DNA from: Rhizobium metallidurans
GTDB taxonomy: Bacteria > Pseudomonadota > Alphaproteobacteria > Rhizobiales > Rhizobiaceae
Direction: 5' to 3'
DNA: 64,000 nucleotides
Assembly (NCBI RefSeq): GCF_014196505.1
Contig: NZ_JACIDW010000015.1
Span: 1 to 64,000 of the forward strand
In this document: positions 10,344-20,533 of the stretch, in pieces
How positions within the stretch are numbered: the first letter of the stretch is position 1
Layout: each line of letters starts with the position of its first letter
Program-made: the position numbers and the translations under genes
Notes under the pieces: generated by a model
The model's database searches: none
Seen by the model: the letters and a program-made list of their open reading frames with translations, nothing else
What the model was told of the DNA's origin: nothing

Positions 10344-13300
10344 TCAATACTCCTTCTCGTACACCACGCCCGCTTCCCCCGCGCCATTGGCGCCTGCCGC
10401 CCCGCGCAGTTTCACGCCGCGCCCGACATCGAGATTGATGATCGCCTTGGCGCCGTCCTTGGTGTTCTGCTGCAGCTCGATATAGGTGCGCTCGTTGAGA
10501 TAGCGGCCGACGCCGACATTGGTCTGGCCGTTGGCATCGGTGCTGATATCGAAATCGTCGACCCCGAGCTGGTTGCGCAATCCCTGGAAAAGCGAGGTCG
10601 AGCGGCCGCCCGCGAGCTGGCTGACGGCGTCGGCGAGCTGGGCGATCTGCAGCGCCGACAGCTTCGACATCGACTGCCCGAAGATCAGCTGTGCCAGCAC
10701 CTCGTCCTGCGGCAGCGCGGGTGAGGAGGAGAAGGTGATGGCGGGATCGGTCGCCAGCCCCGCGACATCGACGGTGAGCGTCGTCGTTCCGGACGTCGAG
10801 GTCGCCGCCATCTGCAGCGCCGGCGTCAGGTCGCCGGCAAACGTGATCCGGCTCTTGTCGGAGAAGTCGAGCCGGCGGTTGAGGATGGTGAGGCGCCCGC
10901 GCCGCATGGTGAAGCCGCCGGAAACGACAGGCACCGACGCCGTGCCCCGGATGGTCACACTGCCGCCGAGCTCGGCGTCGATTCCGCGTCCGCGCACGAA
11001 GATCTGCGAGGGCGCATCGAGCTGGATGTCGAGATTGAGCGTGCTCGATTTACCCCTTGCGCCTTCCTGCGTCGTGTCGCGCAGCTGGGCGAGAACCGCC
11101 TTCGGCGCGTTCTTGTGGCGGATATCGATCTCGCGCAGCGAGGTCGGAAGTTTTTCCGGAACGGTGATCGATGCCTTTTCGAGCCTGAGCTTGCCGTTCA
11201 GCGTCGGATTGGCGGTGAGCGGCCCGCGCAGGCCGATCGTGCCATCGACCGTGGCGACCACGAGCGTACCGTCGACATAGACGGCCTTGTTGAGCGTCAC
11301 ATCGATATTGGCGGGGAAGTTCGCCGCCGGCTGAATGCCGACATCGCCGGTCACCGCGATGTTGCCGCCGCTCGCAAGCTGCCCAGTCAGGCGCGAGATC
11401 ACCGCGCGCTGGCCGTCGAAGCGGATATCGGCCGTCAGGCTGTTGATCTCCAGATTGCGCCGGACGTCGATGACCTTGGCGCCGCTGGTGGCGACCGTTC
11501 CGTTGATCACGGGCGCACTCGCCGTGCCGCCGACCTGCAGATTGAAATTGGCGTTGCCTTCGGCGACGAAGCCTTGCGCGGCGAGTTGCGCGCCGAGAAC
11601 GGCAAAGGGCAGGTTGCCGGAAAAACGCATGTCGAGCGCCCGGTTGCCCGAGATGGCGAGGTTGCCGCCACCCTTCAGCGACAGGCCGGCATCGCCGGTG
11701 ACGGTGGTGTCGATGGTGAGCCGGCCGGAGGCGAGCTTGCCGTTGGCGCCGATCGCAAGCGGCGAGACGCCCGCACCCCGGGTCTGGCTGGTCGCCGCAT
11801 TGCGCCAGTCGAGCTTGAAGTCGACATCGGGCATCGGCAGCTTGCCGGAGGCGTTGACCGTGCCCGAAATATTGCCCTCGGCGGCAAGTCCCGGAACGAA
11901 GGCGTTGGCCAGTCCCGCCGGCAGGTTCGATATGTCGGCCTTCACGGCGAGCGATTGCGCGTTGGCGCCCGCGACCACGAAATTGCCCGCCGCCTTCAGC
12001 GCCACGGTGTTGCCGCCAAGATTGGCGGTGAAGTCGAGCTTGTTGTCGGCAAGCTTGCCGCTTGCATTGGCCGACAGCGCGCCGACGCCGGAGGCCCGCG
12101 TCTGCGTTGTCGCCGCGTTCCTCCAGTCGAGGTTGAAGTCGATGACGGGATTGGCAGGCGTCCCCGAGGTCTTCGCCCGGCCCGAAATCGTGCCCTCGGC
12201 GCCGAGACCGGGTACGAAGCCGTTGGCAAGGCTGGCCGGCAGATCGGTAATATCGGCATCGACGGAAAGCCCCTGGATATTGGCGCCAGCGAGCGCCGCC
12301 GTCCCCTTGGCCTGCAGCAATGTCTTGCTGTTGCTGGCCAGATTGGCGTCGAAGTCTATTGTGTTGTCGGCGAACTTGCCCGTCGCATCGAGGCTCAGCG
12401 CCGAAAGGTTGGCGCTCTTGGTCTGCCGCGTCGTCGCGTTCGCCCAGTTGAGCTTGAAATCGACGGATGGCAGCGGCAGAGCGCCGGAAACCTTGGCCGT
12501 CCCCGAGATCATGCCGCCGGCATCGAGATTGGGAACGAAGCTGCTGACAAGTGCTGCCGGCAGATTGTTGAGCGTCGCATCGGCCTCGATCGTCGTCGGC
12601 CGGGTCCCCTCGATCCCGACCTTGCCGGTGGCCTCGAGCGCCGCGCCGTCCTGACCGTCGAGCTTCGTCGTGAAATCGAGCGCCTTATCCTGCAGCGTTC
12701 CTTTGAGCGCCAGCGCCATGGCGGGCAGCTTCGCCGCCTTCGTCTGGCTGGTCGCGACATCGGCCCAAGCGAGATCGAAGCTGGCCTTCGGTTGCTGCAG
12801 CGTGCCGGATGCCGACGCCGTGCCGGAAATCGTGCCGCTGGCGCCAAGGCCATCGACGAAGCCATTCGCGAGACCGGCCGGAACCGCGCTCATCGTGGCA
12901 TCGACCTTGAGATCGCCGATCGCCGAATTCTGAAGATTGAGATTACCCGCCGCCTTCACCGACATGCCGCCGGTGGCGGAAACATTGCTGTCGAAGGTCA
13001 GCGTATTGTCCGCGAACGTCCCGTTAACGGAAGCACCGACACCGGAAAGGCCCGCCGCCTTGATCTGGCTGGTCGAGGCGTTCTTCCAGTCCAGCCGGAA
13101 CTGGGCTGCCGGCATCGGCAGCTTGCCGGATACCGCGAAGCTTCCTGATATCATGCCCTGGGCGGCGAGATCGGGCGCGAAGGCGTTGGCAAGGGCCGCC
13201 GGAATATTGGCGAGCGTGCCGTTTACCTTCAGCGTCTGCGCTTCATTGCTGGTAACGACGAAGCTGCCATCCGCCTTGATCGCAAACCCACCGCTGCCGC

Positions 13301-16300
13301 CGGCATTCGCATTGAAATTGAGGACGTTGTTTTCCAGCTTGCCGCTTGCCGTCAGCCCGAGCGAGGAGAGCTTGGCGACCTTGGTCTGGCTGGTGGCCGC
13401 GTTCTTCCAGTTCAGCCGGAAATCGAGCGCCGGCGCGGGAAGCTTGCCCGAAGCGGTGACGTTGCCGGTGATGGCGCCTTCGGCATCGAGACCGGCAACG
13501 AAGGCATTGGCCAGCCCCGCCGGAATGTTGACGATATCGGCCTCGACCTGCAGCGCTTGCGCGTTCTGCCCCGAGGTCACGAAATTGCCGGCGGCCTTCA
13601 TCGAAACGCCGCCCTTGCCGCTCAACTCCGTCTTGAAATCGAGCTTGTTGTCCGCGAACGTGCCGTTGGCGCCGATCGCAAGCGCTGAAAGCCCGGCGCC
13701 CTTCGTCTGGCTGGTCGCGGCGTTCTTCCAATCGAGCGTGAAATCGGCCACCGGCGCCGCAGGCGTTCCGGACACGGAGACCTTGCCCGATATCGCGCCC
13801 GTGGCATCGAGATCGGGCACGAAGCTGTTGGCAAGGCTCGCCGGCAGTTGCTTGACCACGCCGTTGATGGCGAGTGCTTGCCCGACCGAGCCGGTCAAGT
13901 TGATCGCGCCCTCGCCGGTCTTGATCTCGAGCCCATCGAGCGTCACCGTGCCATCGGTGATCGCCAATTGCGACGGCGCGGCGAGATCGACGGCGATGCC
14001 GCGCGGCTTGGCCGAGAAACGGTCGAGCTGAACCAGCGTCGTGCCGGAATTCGTCTCGACACCGCCGCCCGCCACCAGCGGCTGGTCGTCGTAATAGCCG
14101 TCGAGGCTGAAATTCGTGCGGTTGCCGAGCTGCGTGAAATTCACGGCCAGGCTGTCGATCTTGTTGACGCCGGATGCGACTTCGTCGGCCCTGATCGATC
14201 CGGTCGCCGCGAAGGCCTTGAGATCGGTGACGGTGACGTCGACATTGGGGCTGACGATCGCGAAATTGCCCTGCTTCACGCCGCCGCCCGTCGCCGCGAC
14301 CTTCAGGCCGATCCTGCCGGCATCGTTGCTGATGTCGACCGCCCCCTTGAGATCGCCTTCAGCCTTCTGCCCGGCCAGCGCCGCAATCAGGCTCAGATCG
14401 GGCAGGTCGAATGTCAGCGCGCCGGATGGTGCGAAGCTCTCGGACAGAGCAACGCGACCGCTCAGGCTGTTGTTGCCGACATTGGCCTTGATCGACGGCA
14501 GCGTCGTCTGCCCGTCTTGCGACAGCACGTCGGTGCTGATGTCGATCGCCTGGCCATCGATCTTGCCGGTCGCCCTCACCTGCGCCTTGGGCGCTTTCGG
14601 ATCGGCGGTCGCGGTGAGCGCCACATCGAGATCCGTGAGCCCTCGCCCGGCCATGTCGATGGCCGGTGCCTTGAGATCGGCCGAGAGCGCGAGCGCGGAG
14701 AGATCGCCGCCGGCCTTCAGCGTGTAGTTCACCTCGCCGGACGCGGTGTCGAGCAGCGGCTTGATATCGGGAACACGGCCGGCAAGCGTCGCATTCAGCG
14801 TCGTGCCGTCGAGGACCACATTGCCCGTGGCGACCGTGAGGTCCGACTTGATGCCGAGGTTCGACAGATTGATCTTGTCGGGAATGATCCCCGCCACTTG
14901 GCCCTCGATCGTCACGGGCGTCTTGAACCGCGCCGCGACGGCGGGCGGCATCGCCGGTGGCTCGACGGTCAGCTTGGCGTTACCGGTCAGCGAATTGTCG
15001 GTGAGTTGATACGCGCCGTTGAGGCTGGCGTTGGCGGACGCGCTCTCGATCGTCGCGCCGTTGAAGCCGATGGTGGCCGGCGAGATCTGGAGCGGCAGGA
15101 CGATCGTCACAGGCCCCTGAACCGCCCGGTTGATATCGGGATTGGCGAAGGTCATCTCGCCGGCGACGAGGCGGATCTGCACGGCGCCGGAGCGGCCGCT
15201 GAGATTGAAGTTGTCGCTCTTGGCCGTAAGCTTCACATTGCCGATCGTCGCCTGCGGCAGCACGGCGGTGTCGAGCGAGGCGCTGACGTTCAGCCGCGAC
15301 GCCTTGGCGTCACCCGTCAGCGCCAGATTGACGCCGGATATCATGAAGCGCGCTTCGCCCTGCGCCAGCGGCCAGCGGAAATCGACCGGACCGGATGTCC
15401 CGAGCACATTCGCGTTCAGGCTGTTCTTGCCCTTCGGATCCAGCGTGCCGGAGGCCGCGATGACGACGGCGCCGGTCGCCACGTTGCCGGTCTGGATATC
15501 GATCTTGCCGGCATTGTCGAAGTTAGCGGCCAGATCGATGTTCGTCTGGCCGGCGAAAAGCGGCCGGAACGCCGCCGGCATGAGAGAACTCAGGTCGCCG
15601 CCGCCCTTGATCTCGACATTGTGCAGCAGTTGGTCCTGCGTCAGCGTATGGCGCGCGTCGATCGCGGCGCGCTGCTGGCCATCGAGGGAGGCCTGCAGCT
15701 TGGCGCGCCAGTCGGCGATCGGCCCGTCGCCATTGAGACTGATCTCGACAGCCGGGTTGTTCGGCAAGGCCAGCACGCCGGCGAGCAGTCCGCCCTTCGG
15801 TTCGTTGAGCTTGGCCTTGACCGTCAGCTGGCTGTTGTCAGGCAGGAAGGCGACGTCGGCGGTAAGCTTTGCATCCGGCACATCCTGGCGGTTGACCGTG
15901 ATATTGGCATCGCCGCCGTTCGAATCGGCACGCACGCTGCCATCGGCCGACAGCGTGAAGGCACGACCGATCAGCGGTTGCGACAGGCTGATCTTCGGCA
16001 GGGTGACCTGATCGATGACGATCTTGAGCGGAAGCGAGAAGCCCCCGCCATCGCCGCCTTCCGTCTCCGGTCGCGACGGCAATGTGCGAACCGGCTTACG
16101 CAGGACGCGGATGGCGTCAGCCTCGACGCGCGTCGCCTGGAAGCGCCCGGCGAAGAGCGCCAGCGGATTCCAGTTGATCGACAGGCCGTCTATGTCGGCG
16201 AACGTGCCGCGTGTATCCGACAGCACGATGCGCGTGGCGCCGAAACCGCCGGTCAGCAGGCCCTGCGGGTCGAGCACGCGGATGGTCATGTCGCGGTTGG

Positions 16301-16454
16301 AGATGGTCGAGGTCACCTTGTCCACGAGAATGCGGGCGCCGAAGCCGGTGAAGCCGAAGATCGCGATGGCGACGGCAAGCAGGACCAGAGCCACGCCGGC
16401 ACCATAGCCGAGCAGTCGCACAATCCACCTGGAGATATTCGTCAGCGTAAGCAT
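10344..16454 (-). CDS. tamB: Translocation and assembly module protein TamB, repeat-expanded
   Basis: 2036 residues, far longer than the roughly 1260 of the E. coli protein. An N-terminal signal anchor (about residues 14-40) is followed by a long periplasmic beta-rich region and the C-terminal TamB (former DUF490) domain, which contains the segment LPQDEVLAQLIFGQSMSKLS and ends KEY. The middle (residues 869-1613) holds seven tandem units of about 106 residues. TamB bridges inner and outer membranes and works with TamA in outer membrane protein assembly and probably in lipid transport. It lies 63 bp downstream of tamA on the same strand. The overlapping opposite-strand frames are shadows. Confidence 0.95.
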   Translation of the reverse strand: MLTLTNISRWIVRLLGYGAGVALVLLAVAIAIFGFTGFGARILVDKVTSTISNRDMTIRVLDPQGLLTGGFGATRIVLSDTRGTFADIDGLSINWNPLALFAGRFQATRVEADAIRVLRKPVRTLPSRPETEGGDGGGFSLPLKIVIDQVTLPKISLSQPLIGRAFTLSADGSVRADSNGGDANITVNRQDVPDAKLTADVAFLPDNSQLTVKAKLNEPKGGLLAGVLALPNNPAVEISLNGDGPIADWRAKLQASLDGQQRAAIDARHTLTQDQLLHNVEIKGGGDLSSLMPAAFRPLFAGQTNIDLAANFDNAGKIDIQTGNVATGAVVIAASGTLDPKGKNSLNANVLGTSGPVDFRWPLAQGEARFMISGVNLALTGDAKASRLNVSASLDTAVLPQATIGNVKLTAKSDNFNLSGRSGAVQIRLVAGEMTFANPDINRAVQGPVTIVLPLQISPATIGFNGATIESASANASLNGAYQLTDNSLTGNAKLTVEPPAMPPAVAARFKTPVTIEGQVAGIIPDKINLSNLGIKSDLTVATGNVVLDGTTLNATLAGRVPDIKPLLDTASGEVNYTLKAGGDLSALALSADLKAPAIDMAGRGLTDLDVALTATADPKAPKAQVRATGKIDGQAIDISTDVLSQDGQTTLPSIKANVGNNSLSGRVALSESFAPSGALTFDLPDLSLIAALAGQKAEGDLKGAVDISNDAGRIGLKVAATGGGVKQGNFAIVSPNVDVTVTDLKAFAATGSIRADEVASGVNKIDSLAVNFTQLGNRTNFSLDGYYDDQPLVAGGGVETNSGTTLVQLDRFSAKPRGIAVDLAAPSQLAITDGTVTLDGLEIKTGEGAINLTGSVGQALAINGVVKQLPASLANSFVPDLDATGAISGKVSVSGTPAAPVADFTLDWKNAATSQTKGAGLSALAIGANGTFADNKLDFKTELSGKGGVSMKAAGNFVTSGQNAQALQVEADIVNIPAGLANAFVAGLDAEGAITGNVTASGKLPAPALDFRLNWKNAATSQTKVAKLSSLGLTASGKLENNVLNFNANAGGSGGFAIKADGSFVVTSNEAQTLKVNGTLANIPAALANAFAPDLAAQGMISGSFAVSGKLPMPAAQFRLDWKNASTSQIKAAGLSGVGASVNGTFADNTLTFDSNVSATGGMSVKAAGNLNLQNSAIGDLKVDATMSAVPAGLANGFVDGLGASGTISGTASASGTLQQPKASFDLAWADVATSQTKAAKLPAMALALKGTLQDKALDFTTKLDGQDGAALEATGKVGIEGTRPTTIEADATLNNLPAALVSSFVPNLDAGGMISGTAKVSGALPLPSVDFKLNWANATTRQTKSANLSALSLDATGKFADNTIDFDANLASNSKTLLQAKGTAALAGANIQGLSVDADITDLPASLANGFVPGLGAEGTISGRAKTSGTPANPVIDFNLDWRNAATTQTRASGVGALSANASGKLADNKLDFTANLGGNTVALKAAGNFVVAGANAQSLAVKADISNLPAGLANAFVPGLAAEGNISGTVNASGKLPMPDVDFKLDWRNAATSQTRGAGVSPLAIGANGKLASGRLTIDTTVTGDAGLSLKGGGNLAISGNRALDMRFSGNLPFAVLGAQLAAQGFVAEGNANFNLQVGGTASAPVINGTVATSGAKVIDVRRNLEINSLTADIRFDGQRAVISRLTGQLASGGNIAVTGDVGIQPAANFPANIDVTLNKAVYVDGTLVVATVDGTIGLRGPLTANPTLNGKLRLEKASITVPEKLPTSLREIDIRHKNAPKAVLAQLRDTTQEGARGKSSTLNLDIQLDAPSQIFVRGRGIDAELGGSVTIRGTASVPVVSGGFTMRRGRLTILNRRLDFSDKSRITFAGDLTPALQMAATSTSGTTTLTVDVAGLATDPAITFSSSPALPQDEVLAQLIFGQSMSKLSALQIAQLADAVSQLAGGRSTSLFQGLRNQLGVDDFDISTDANGQTNVGVGRYLNERTYIELQQNTKDGAKAIINLDVGRGVKLRGAAGANGAGEAGVVYEKEY
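11616..13850 (-). repeat. Seven tandem ~106-residue repeats inside tamB
   Basis: Each unit begins with a version of NLPAGLANAFVPGL, continues through a GxISG...SGxLPxP segment, a (L/N)xWxNAxTSQTK block, a G(K/T)(L/F)ADNxLDF segment and a KAAGN-like strand. Unit starts fall about every 320 bases, near 13850, 13531, 13209, 12890, 12570, 12252 and 11930; a degenerate eighth start (NLPFAVLGAQ) lies at 11615. The copies have diverged at the base level, so the expansion is not recent. Confidence 0.85.
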
Positions 16455-16517
16455 GGACCCGGTTATTATCCCGTTTTCTGCACGGCTATCGCAACCTCGC
16501 TGCGAGCCTGAACCTGT

Positions 16518-18446
16518 TTAGAACGACTGACCGATGCCAGCATAGATGCCGTAATCCGTCCCACCCTCGAACTTGTTGAGGGGAACGGCGAAATCAAGCC
16601 GGATCGGGCCAAAAGGCGTGGCGTAGCGCAGGCCGATACCGGCGCCGGCCCTGATATCCGAAAAATCGGGCGCGACATCGGCGGAGACCACCCCGACATC
16701 GATGAAGGGCACGATGCCGATCGTGTCGGTCACCTTGACGCGCGTCTCGAACGACGCGGTCATGAAGGAAGCCCCGCCCGTCGCCTCGTTGGCGGCGTTG
16801 TAGGGCGAGATTTCCTGATAGCCGTAACCGCGCACCGAACCGCCGCCGCCGGCAAAGAAGCGCCGGGTCGCCGGAATGTTCGCCAGATCGTCGGCGCCGA
16901 GCAGGAAGCCGGCGGACAGCTTGCCGGCGAGCACGATCCGGTCTTCGGCGCCAAGACCGTAATAGCCCGATATCGAACCCTCGAAGGCGGAGAAGATCGT
17001 GCCGTTATAGGCTTCGTAGCTCGGCGTCACCTTGGCCATCGCCCGGTAGCCCGATGTCGGGTCGAGCTTGTTGTCGCGCGCGTCGCGATCGAACTGCAAG
17101 GGAGCCGCGAAGGTCAGATAGGTGTTGGTGCCGAACGCATCGTCGTCCTTTTCCCAGCTGACCTCGCCCGCACCGGTAAACGTGTCGGTATCGTTGAGTT
17201 CGTAGGAATAGCCGAGCGATGCCGTCACCAGCTTGGCGCTATAGGCATCGGGGTTTTCGCTCTTGGCCAGAATACTGGCGATCAGCGTCCCCGACGGCAC
17301 GAAGGCGCCGGGCTTGGTGAAGGTGATACCCGCCGAAAAGTCGAGATCGCCCAGAGCTGTCGCATCGCCAAGCCGACCGACGGCGCCTTCGACGCGCAGC
17401 CCTTCCGCGCCTCCGAACAGGTTGCGATGGCCCCAGTAGCCATTGAGGCCGAAGCCGTCGACCGTCGAATACTGCGCACCGACACCGAAATAGCGCTGCT
17501 TGCCCTCGGACACTTCGATGATCATCGGCAGGCTGCCGTCGCCGGCCAGCTGGTCGCCCTCACGCAGGGTGACGCTGGAGAACACGCCGAGCGCCCGCAG
17601 CCGCTCGCCGGCCTTCTTCAGCGCTTCCGGTGAGTAGCGATCGCCCTTGTTGATGCGCGAATAGCGCTCGATGAAATCCGGCCGCACCGCCTTGGCGCCC
17701 GTGACCCCGACCGTTCCGATCGGCGCGACCGGTCCGCCCTCGGCGGCGAGGACGACATCGACCGTGTTCGTGCGGTGATCGGCCACCACCTTGCGCGTGG
17801 TCAGCTTCGCCAGCGGCCGCCCATCGCTCTTCAGCTGCTCGACGATCTTGTCGCCGGCCTTGATGATCGTCAGCGACCCGGCCGAAGCGCCCGGCCCGAG
17901 ATCGTAATCGGCGGGGTTGCGGTTGGCCGCGTCGCCGCCGAATTGCACCTCTCGCACACGAAATACCGGCCCGGCGGCAACGCTGACATTGACGGGGACG
18001 GGGCGCGAGCGATCGAAGGTCGGGTTCGGCGGCAGGTCGTCGATATTGCGGCCGTCGACGGTAATGGTCACGACGCCGCCATAGCGTGCCTTCTCGTAAA
18101 GCGCCGCGATCAGCCGATCGCGATCGTCGCGCGCCTTGACCACGACACCGAGGTCGCCCGAAACCGGCTGTTCCTTGTCGCTGACCAGACGCGAGCTGTT
18201 TTCGAGCGCTTCCTTGAGATCAGGGTCGGCGGCGTCCGATGTCAGCGTCACCTCGTAGCGAACGGGATCGGGCACCTGGTTGGCGTCCTTATCGTCCTTG
18301 CCGAAGAAGTTGATCCCGAAAAGCTTGAAGGCGTAGGCGTCCGCCACGAGTGCCGGTGACAACGCTGTCGTCACCGCGACCATTGTCACGATGCCTGCTC
18401 GCCGATACGCAATACTCGGTTTCGGTGCCTTCCGTCTGATCTGCAT
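16518..18446 (-). CDS. tamA: Outer membrane protein assembly factor TamA (Omp85 family)
   Basis: 642 residues: an N-terminal signal region, POTRA domains (about 60-330) and a C-terminal 16-strand-type Omp85 barrel (about 340-642) ending in GQSF, with the terminal phenylalanine expected of the outer-membrane beta-signal. The VRGY(G) motif of Omp85 loop 6 is visible in GGGGSVRGYGYQEI. It partners with TamB, encoded directly downstream. The first ATG is used; the upstream 170 bp contain a terminator belonging to the neighbouring lipoprotein gene. Confidence 0.95.
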   Translation of the reverse strand: MQIRRKAPKPSIAYRRAGIVTMVAVTTALSPALVADAYAFKLFGINFFGKDDKDANQVPDPVRYEVTLTSDAADPDLKEALENSSRLVSDKEQPVSGDLGVVVKARDDRDRLIAALYEKARYGGVVTITVDGRNIDDLPPNPTFDRSRPVPVNVSVAAGPVFRVREVQFGGDAANRNPADYDLGPGASAGSLTIIKAGDKIVEQLKSDGRPLAKLTTRKVVADHRTNTVDVVLAAEGGPVAPIGTVGVTGAKAVRPDFIERYSRINKGDRYSPEALKKAGERLRALGVFSSVTLREGDQLAGDGSLPMIIEVSEGKQRYFGVGAQYSTVDGFGLNGYWGHRNLFGGAEGLRVEGAVGRLGDATALGDLDFSAGITFTKPGAFVPSGTLIASILAKSENPDAYSAKLVTASLGYSYELNDTDTFTGAGEVSWEKDDDAFGTNTYLTFAAPLQFDRDARDNKLDPTSGYRAMAKVTPSYEAYNGTIFSAFEGSISGYYGLGAEDRIVLAGKLSAGFLLGADDLANIPATRRFFAGGGGSVRGYGYQEISPYNAANEATGGASFMTASFETRVKVTDTIGIVPFIDVGVVSADVAPDFSDIRAGAGIGLRYATPFGPIRLDFAVPLNKFEGGTDYGIYAGIGQSF

Positions 18447-18559
18447 CCGCCGCTTTTTGGTTACATTGGAATTAAGCTGTGCGCCCCCCGGCCTGATGCG
18501 ACCTTAGCGGCAAAATTCATTTTGTTGTACCGTTTTAAAGCGCATGATTGCTGTTTTAG

Positions 18560-18598
18560 CGCAAAAAACAAGAATCCCGGGCCAGAGACCCGGGATTC
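18560..18598 (-). terminator. Rho-independent terminator of the glycine-zipper lipoprotein gene
   Basis: Perfect 10-bp stem GAATCCCGGG / CCCGGGATTC with a 7-base loop, followed on the minus strand by TTGTTTTTTG. Confidence 0.9.
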
Positions 18599-18617
18599 GA
18601 AAGGCTTTGGCGAAAGA

Positions 18618-18875
18618 TCAGCCGCGGCAATCGTCGATATAGCGGCGGCCATACTGGTCGCGGTAGTAGCACTGGCCGGGCTGTTCGGCGACGCGGCCGA
18701 TGAGCGCGCCGGACACGCCGCCGACGGCGGCACCCACGGCTGCGCCGCGAACATCACCCGTCACCACGCCACCGATGATGGCCCCGGATGCGGCACCGAT
18801 GCCGGCACCCTGTTGCGTCGGCGTGCAGCCGGCGATCGATAGGCCGATAAATGCGAGCGCAATAATCTTTTTCAT
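18618..18875 (-). CDS. Small glycine-zipper lipoprotein
   Basis: 85 residues. A signal peptide ends in the lipobox LSIAGC, so the mature protein is acylated on that cysteine. The body is a glycine-zipper (GAGIGAASGAIIGGVV, then GAAVGAAVGGVSGALIG), followed by a short polar tail with two cysteines. The ATG at 18875 is preferred over the TTG three bases upstream because AGGAG stands six bases before it. Proteins of this shape are related to outer-membrane 17-kDa antigens and YMGG/SlyB-like proteins; the role is probably envelope integrity but is not proven. Monocistronic with its own terminator. Confidence 0.85.
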   Translation of the reverse strand: MKKIIALAFIGLSIAGCTPTQQGAGIGAASGAIIGGVVTGDVRGAAVGAAVGGVSGALIGRVAEQPGQCYYRDQYGRRYIDDCRG

Positions 18876-19262
18876 CAATAACTCCTGTTTGATTACCCGA
18901 TGGGCAGTGCCAATGAACCGTGACCGTTGGGCGGTGCCCGATGGACGGTGGTTGTCCCTGATTCCTGTCTTTTTCGTAACCTAGACCGCAAACTATGGCG
19001 CAATAAGGGGCAATCCACGCCTCCGCTCGATTTCAGTCGACGGGACGCACGCAAAGCCGCTGGTAAATCGGTCACCAAGAACCATTCTAGACACCGTGCC
19101 CACCGCCGCGATGCGCGATTGATCTGGCCAAGCGCGCCAATTTCAAATTAAAGTAATTCGAAACTATGGGCCAATTGACGCACGTGGTGCTAAATCGGAC
19201 CGGAAGGGTTGACGTGCAGTCGTCCTTGGGCGGAAAACGCCTGCACGATACTGGAGCATGAG
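18876..19262. other. Divergent promoter region of the lipoprotein gene and hemA
   Basis: About 390 bases without a supported gene. The part next to hemA (about 19140-19175) is A/T-rich. A single TTGAT half-site occurs near 19119, but no full FNR/FixK box (TTGAT-N4-ATCAA) is present. No riboswitch-like structure was recognised. Confidence 0.4.
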
Positions 19263-20477
19263 ATGGATTTCGAAGCATTCTTCAAGAGCGAGCTGGAGGG
19301 CCTTCACCAGGAAGGCCGCTATCGTGTGTTCGCCGATCTTGAACGTCACCGCGGCAGTTTTCCGCGCGCCACGCGCCACACCCCCGAGGGGCCGAAGGAT
19401 GTGACCGTCTGGTGTTCCAACGACTATCTCGGCATGGGCCAGAACCCCAAGGTGATCGAGGCGATGAAGAACGCCATCGATCACTGTGGCGCGGGTGCGG
19501 GAGGCACCCGGAATATTTCTGGCACCACCCACTACCACGTTCTGCTCGAGCGCGAACTCGCCGATCTGCACGGCAAGGAATCCGCCCTGGTCTTCACCTC
19601 GGGCTACGTCTCCAACTGGGCGGCGCTCGGCACGCTTGGCGCCAAGATCCCCGGCATGATCATCTTCTCTGATGCGCTGAACCACGCCTCGATGATCGAG
19701 GGCATCCGCTACGCCAAGTGCGACCGCGTCATCTGGAAGCACAACGACCTGCAGGATCTGGAAGCCAAGCTCGCCGCCGCCGATCCGAAGGCGCCGAAGA
19801 TGATCGCCTTCGAGAGCGTCTATTCGATGGACGGCGATATCGCGCCGATCAAGGAAATCTGTGACCTCGCCGACAAGTACGGCGCCATGACCTATCTCGA
19901 CGAAGTCCATGCAGTCGGCATGTACGGCCCGCGCGGCGGCGGCATCGCCGAACGCGAAGGCCTGATGGATCGCCTGACGGTCATCGAAGGCACGCTCGGC
20001 AAGGCCTTCGGCGTCATGGGCGGCTATATCGCGGCGTCCGCGGCGCTTTGCGACTTCATCCGCTCCTTCGCATCCGGCTTCATCTTCACCACGGCGCTTC
20101 CCCCGACGCTCGCCGCCGGCGCGGTCGCCTCGATCCAGCACCTGAAGGTCAGCCCGTTCGAACGCGCCCGCCACCAGGACCGCGTCCGCACGCTGCGCGC
20201 CCAGCTCGACAAGGCCGGCATCCCGCATATGCCGAACCCGAGCCACATCGTGCCCGTCATGGTCGGCGACGCCGCCAAGTGCAAATGGATCTCGGACCTG
20301 CTGCTCGACAACTGCGACGTCTACGTCCAGCCGATCAACTACCCGACGGTTCCGGTCAAGACCGAACGCCTGCGCATCACCCCCACGCCGCTGCACACCG
20401 ATGCCGACATTGAGCATCTGGTGGAGGCGCTGCACTCGCTGTGGTCGCGCTGCGCCCTGGCCCGGCACGTCGCGTAA
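19263..20477 (+). CDS. hemA: 5-aminolevulinate synthase
   Basis: 404 residues, the usual length. This PLP enzyme condenses glycine and succinyl-CoA to 5-aminolevulinate, the first step of heme and tetrapyrrole synthesis in Alphaproteobacteria (Shemin/C4 pathway). The opening MDFEAFFKSELEGLHQEGRY, the CGAGAGGTRNISG motif, DEVHAVGMYG and the Schiff-base lysine K247 in EGTLGKAFG are all present. The start at 19263 is chosen over a longer frame because homologues begin with MDFE and GGAG lies just upstream. Also supplies precursors for cobalamin, whose chelatase genes lie further on in the window. Confidence 0.98.
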   Translation: MDFEAFFKSELEGLHQEGRYRVFADLERHRGSFPRATRHTPEGPKDVTVWCSNDYLGMGQNPKVIEAMKNAIDHCGAGAGGTRNISGTTHYHVLLERELADLHGKESALVFTSGYVSNWAALGTLGAKIPGMIIFSDALNHASMIEGIRYAKCDRVIWKHNDLQDLEAKLAAADPKAPKMIAFESVYSMDGDIAPIKEICDLADKYGAMTYLDEVHAVGMYGPRGGGIAEREGLMDRLTVIEGTLGKAFGVMGGYIAASAALCDFIRSFASGFIFTTALPPTLAAGAVASIQHLKVSPFERARHQDRVRTLRAQLDKAGIPHMPNPSHIVPVMVGDAAKCKWISDLLLDNCDVYVQPINYPTVPVKTERLRITPTPLHTDADIEHLVEALHSLWSRCALARHVA

Positions 20478-20533
20478 CGTCAAGCTTTACGGCGCCGCCT
20501 TCCCGACGGCGCCTCTCTCGACCGTCACCCCAC

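Noticed and set aside
13848..16511. 887-codon plus-strand frame over the 5' half of tamB, and a 677-codon one over the repeat region
   Set aside because: Shadow frames opposite tamB; their apparent internal repetition is only the reflection of the TamB repeats.
19140..19200. FNR/FixK box in the hemA promoter
   Set aside because: Only one TTGAT half-site is present and the ATCAA partner at the right distance is absent.
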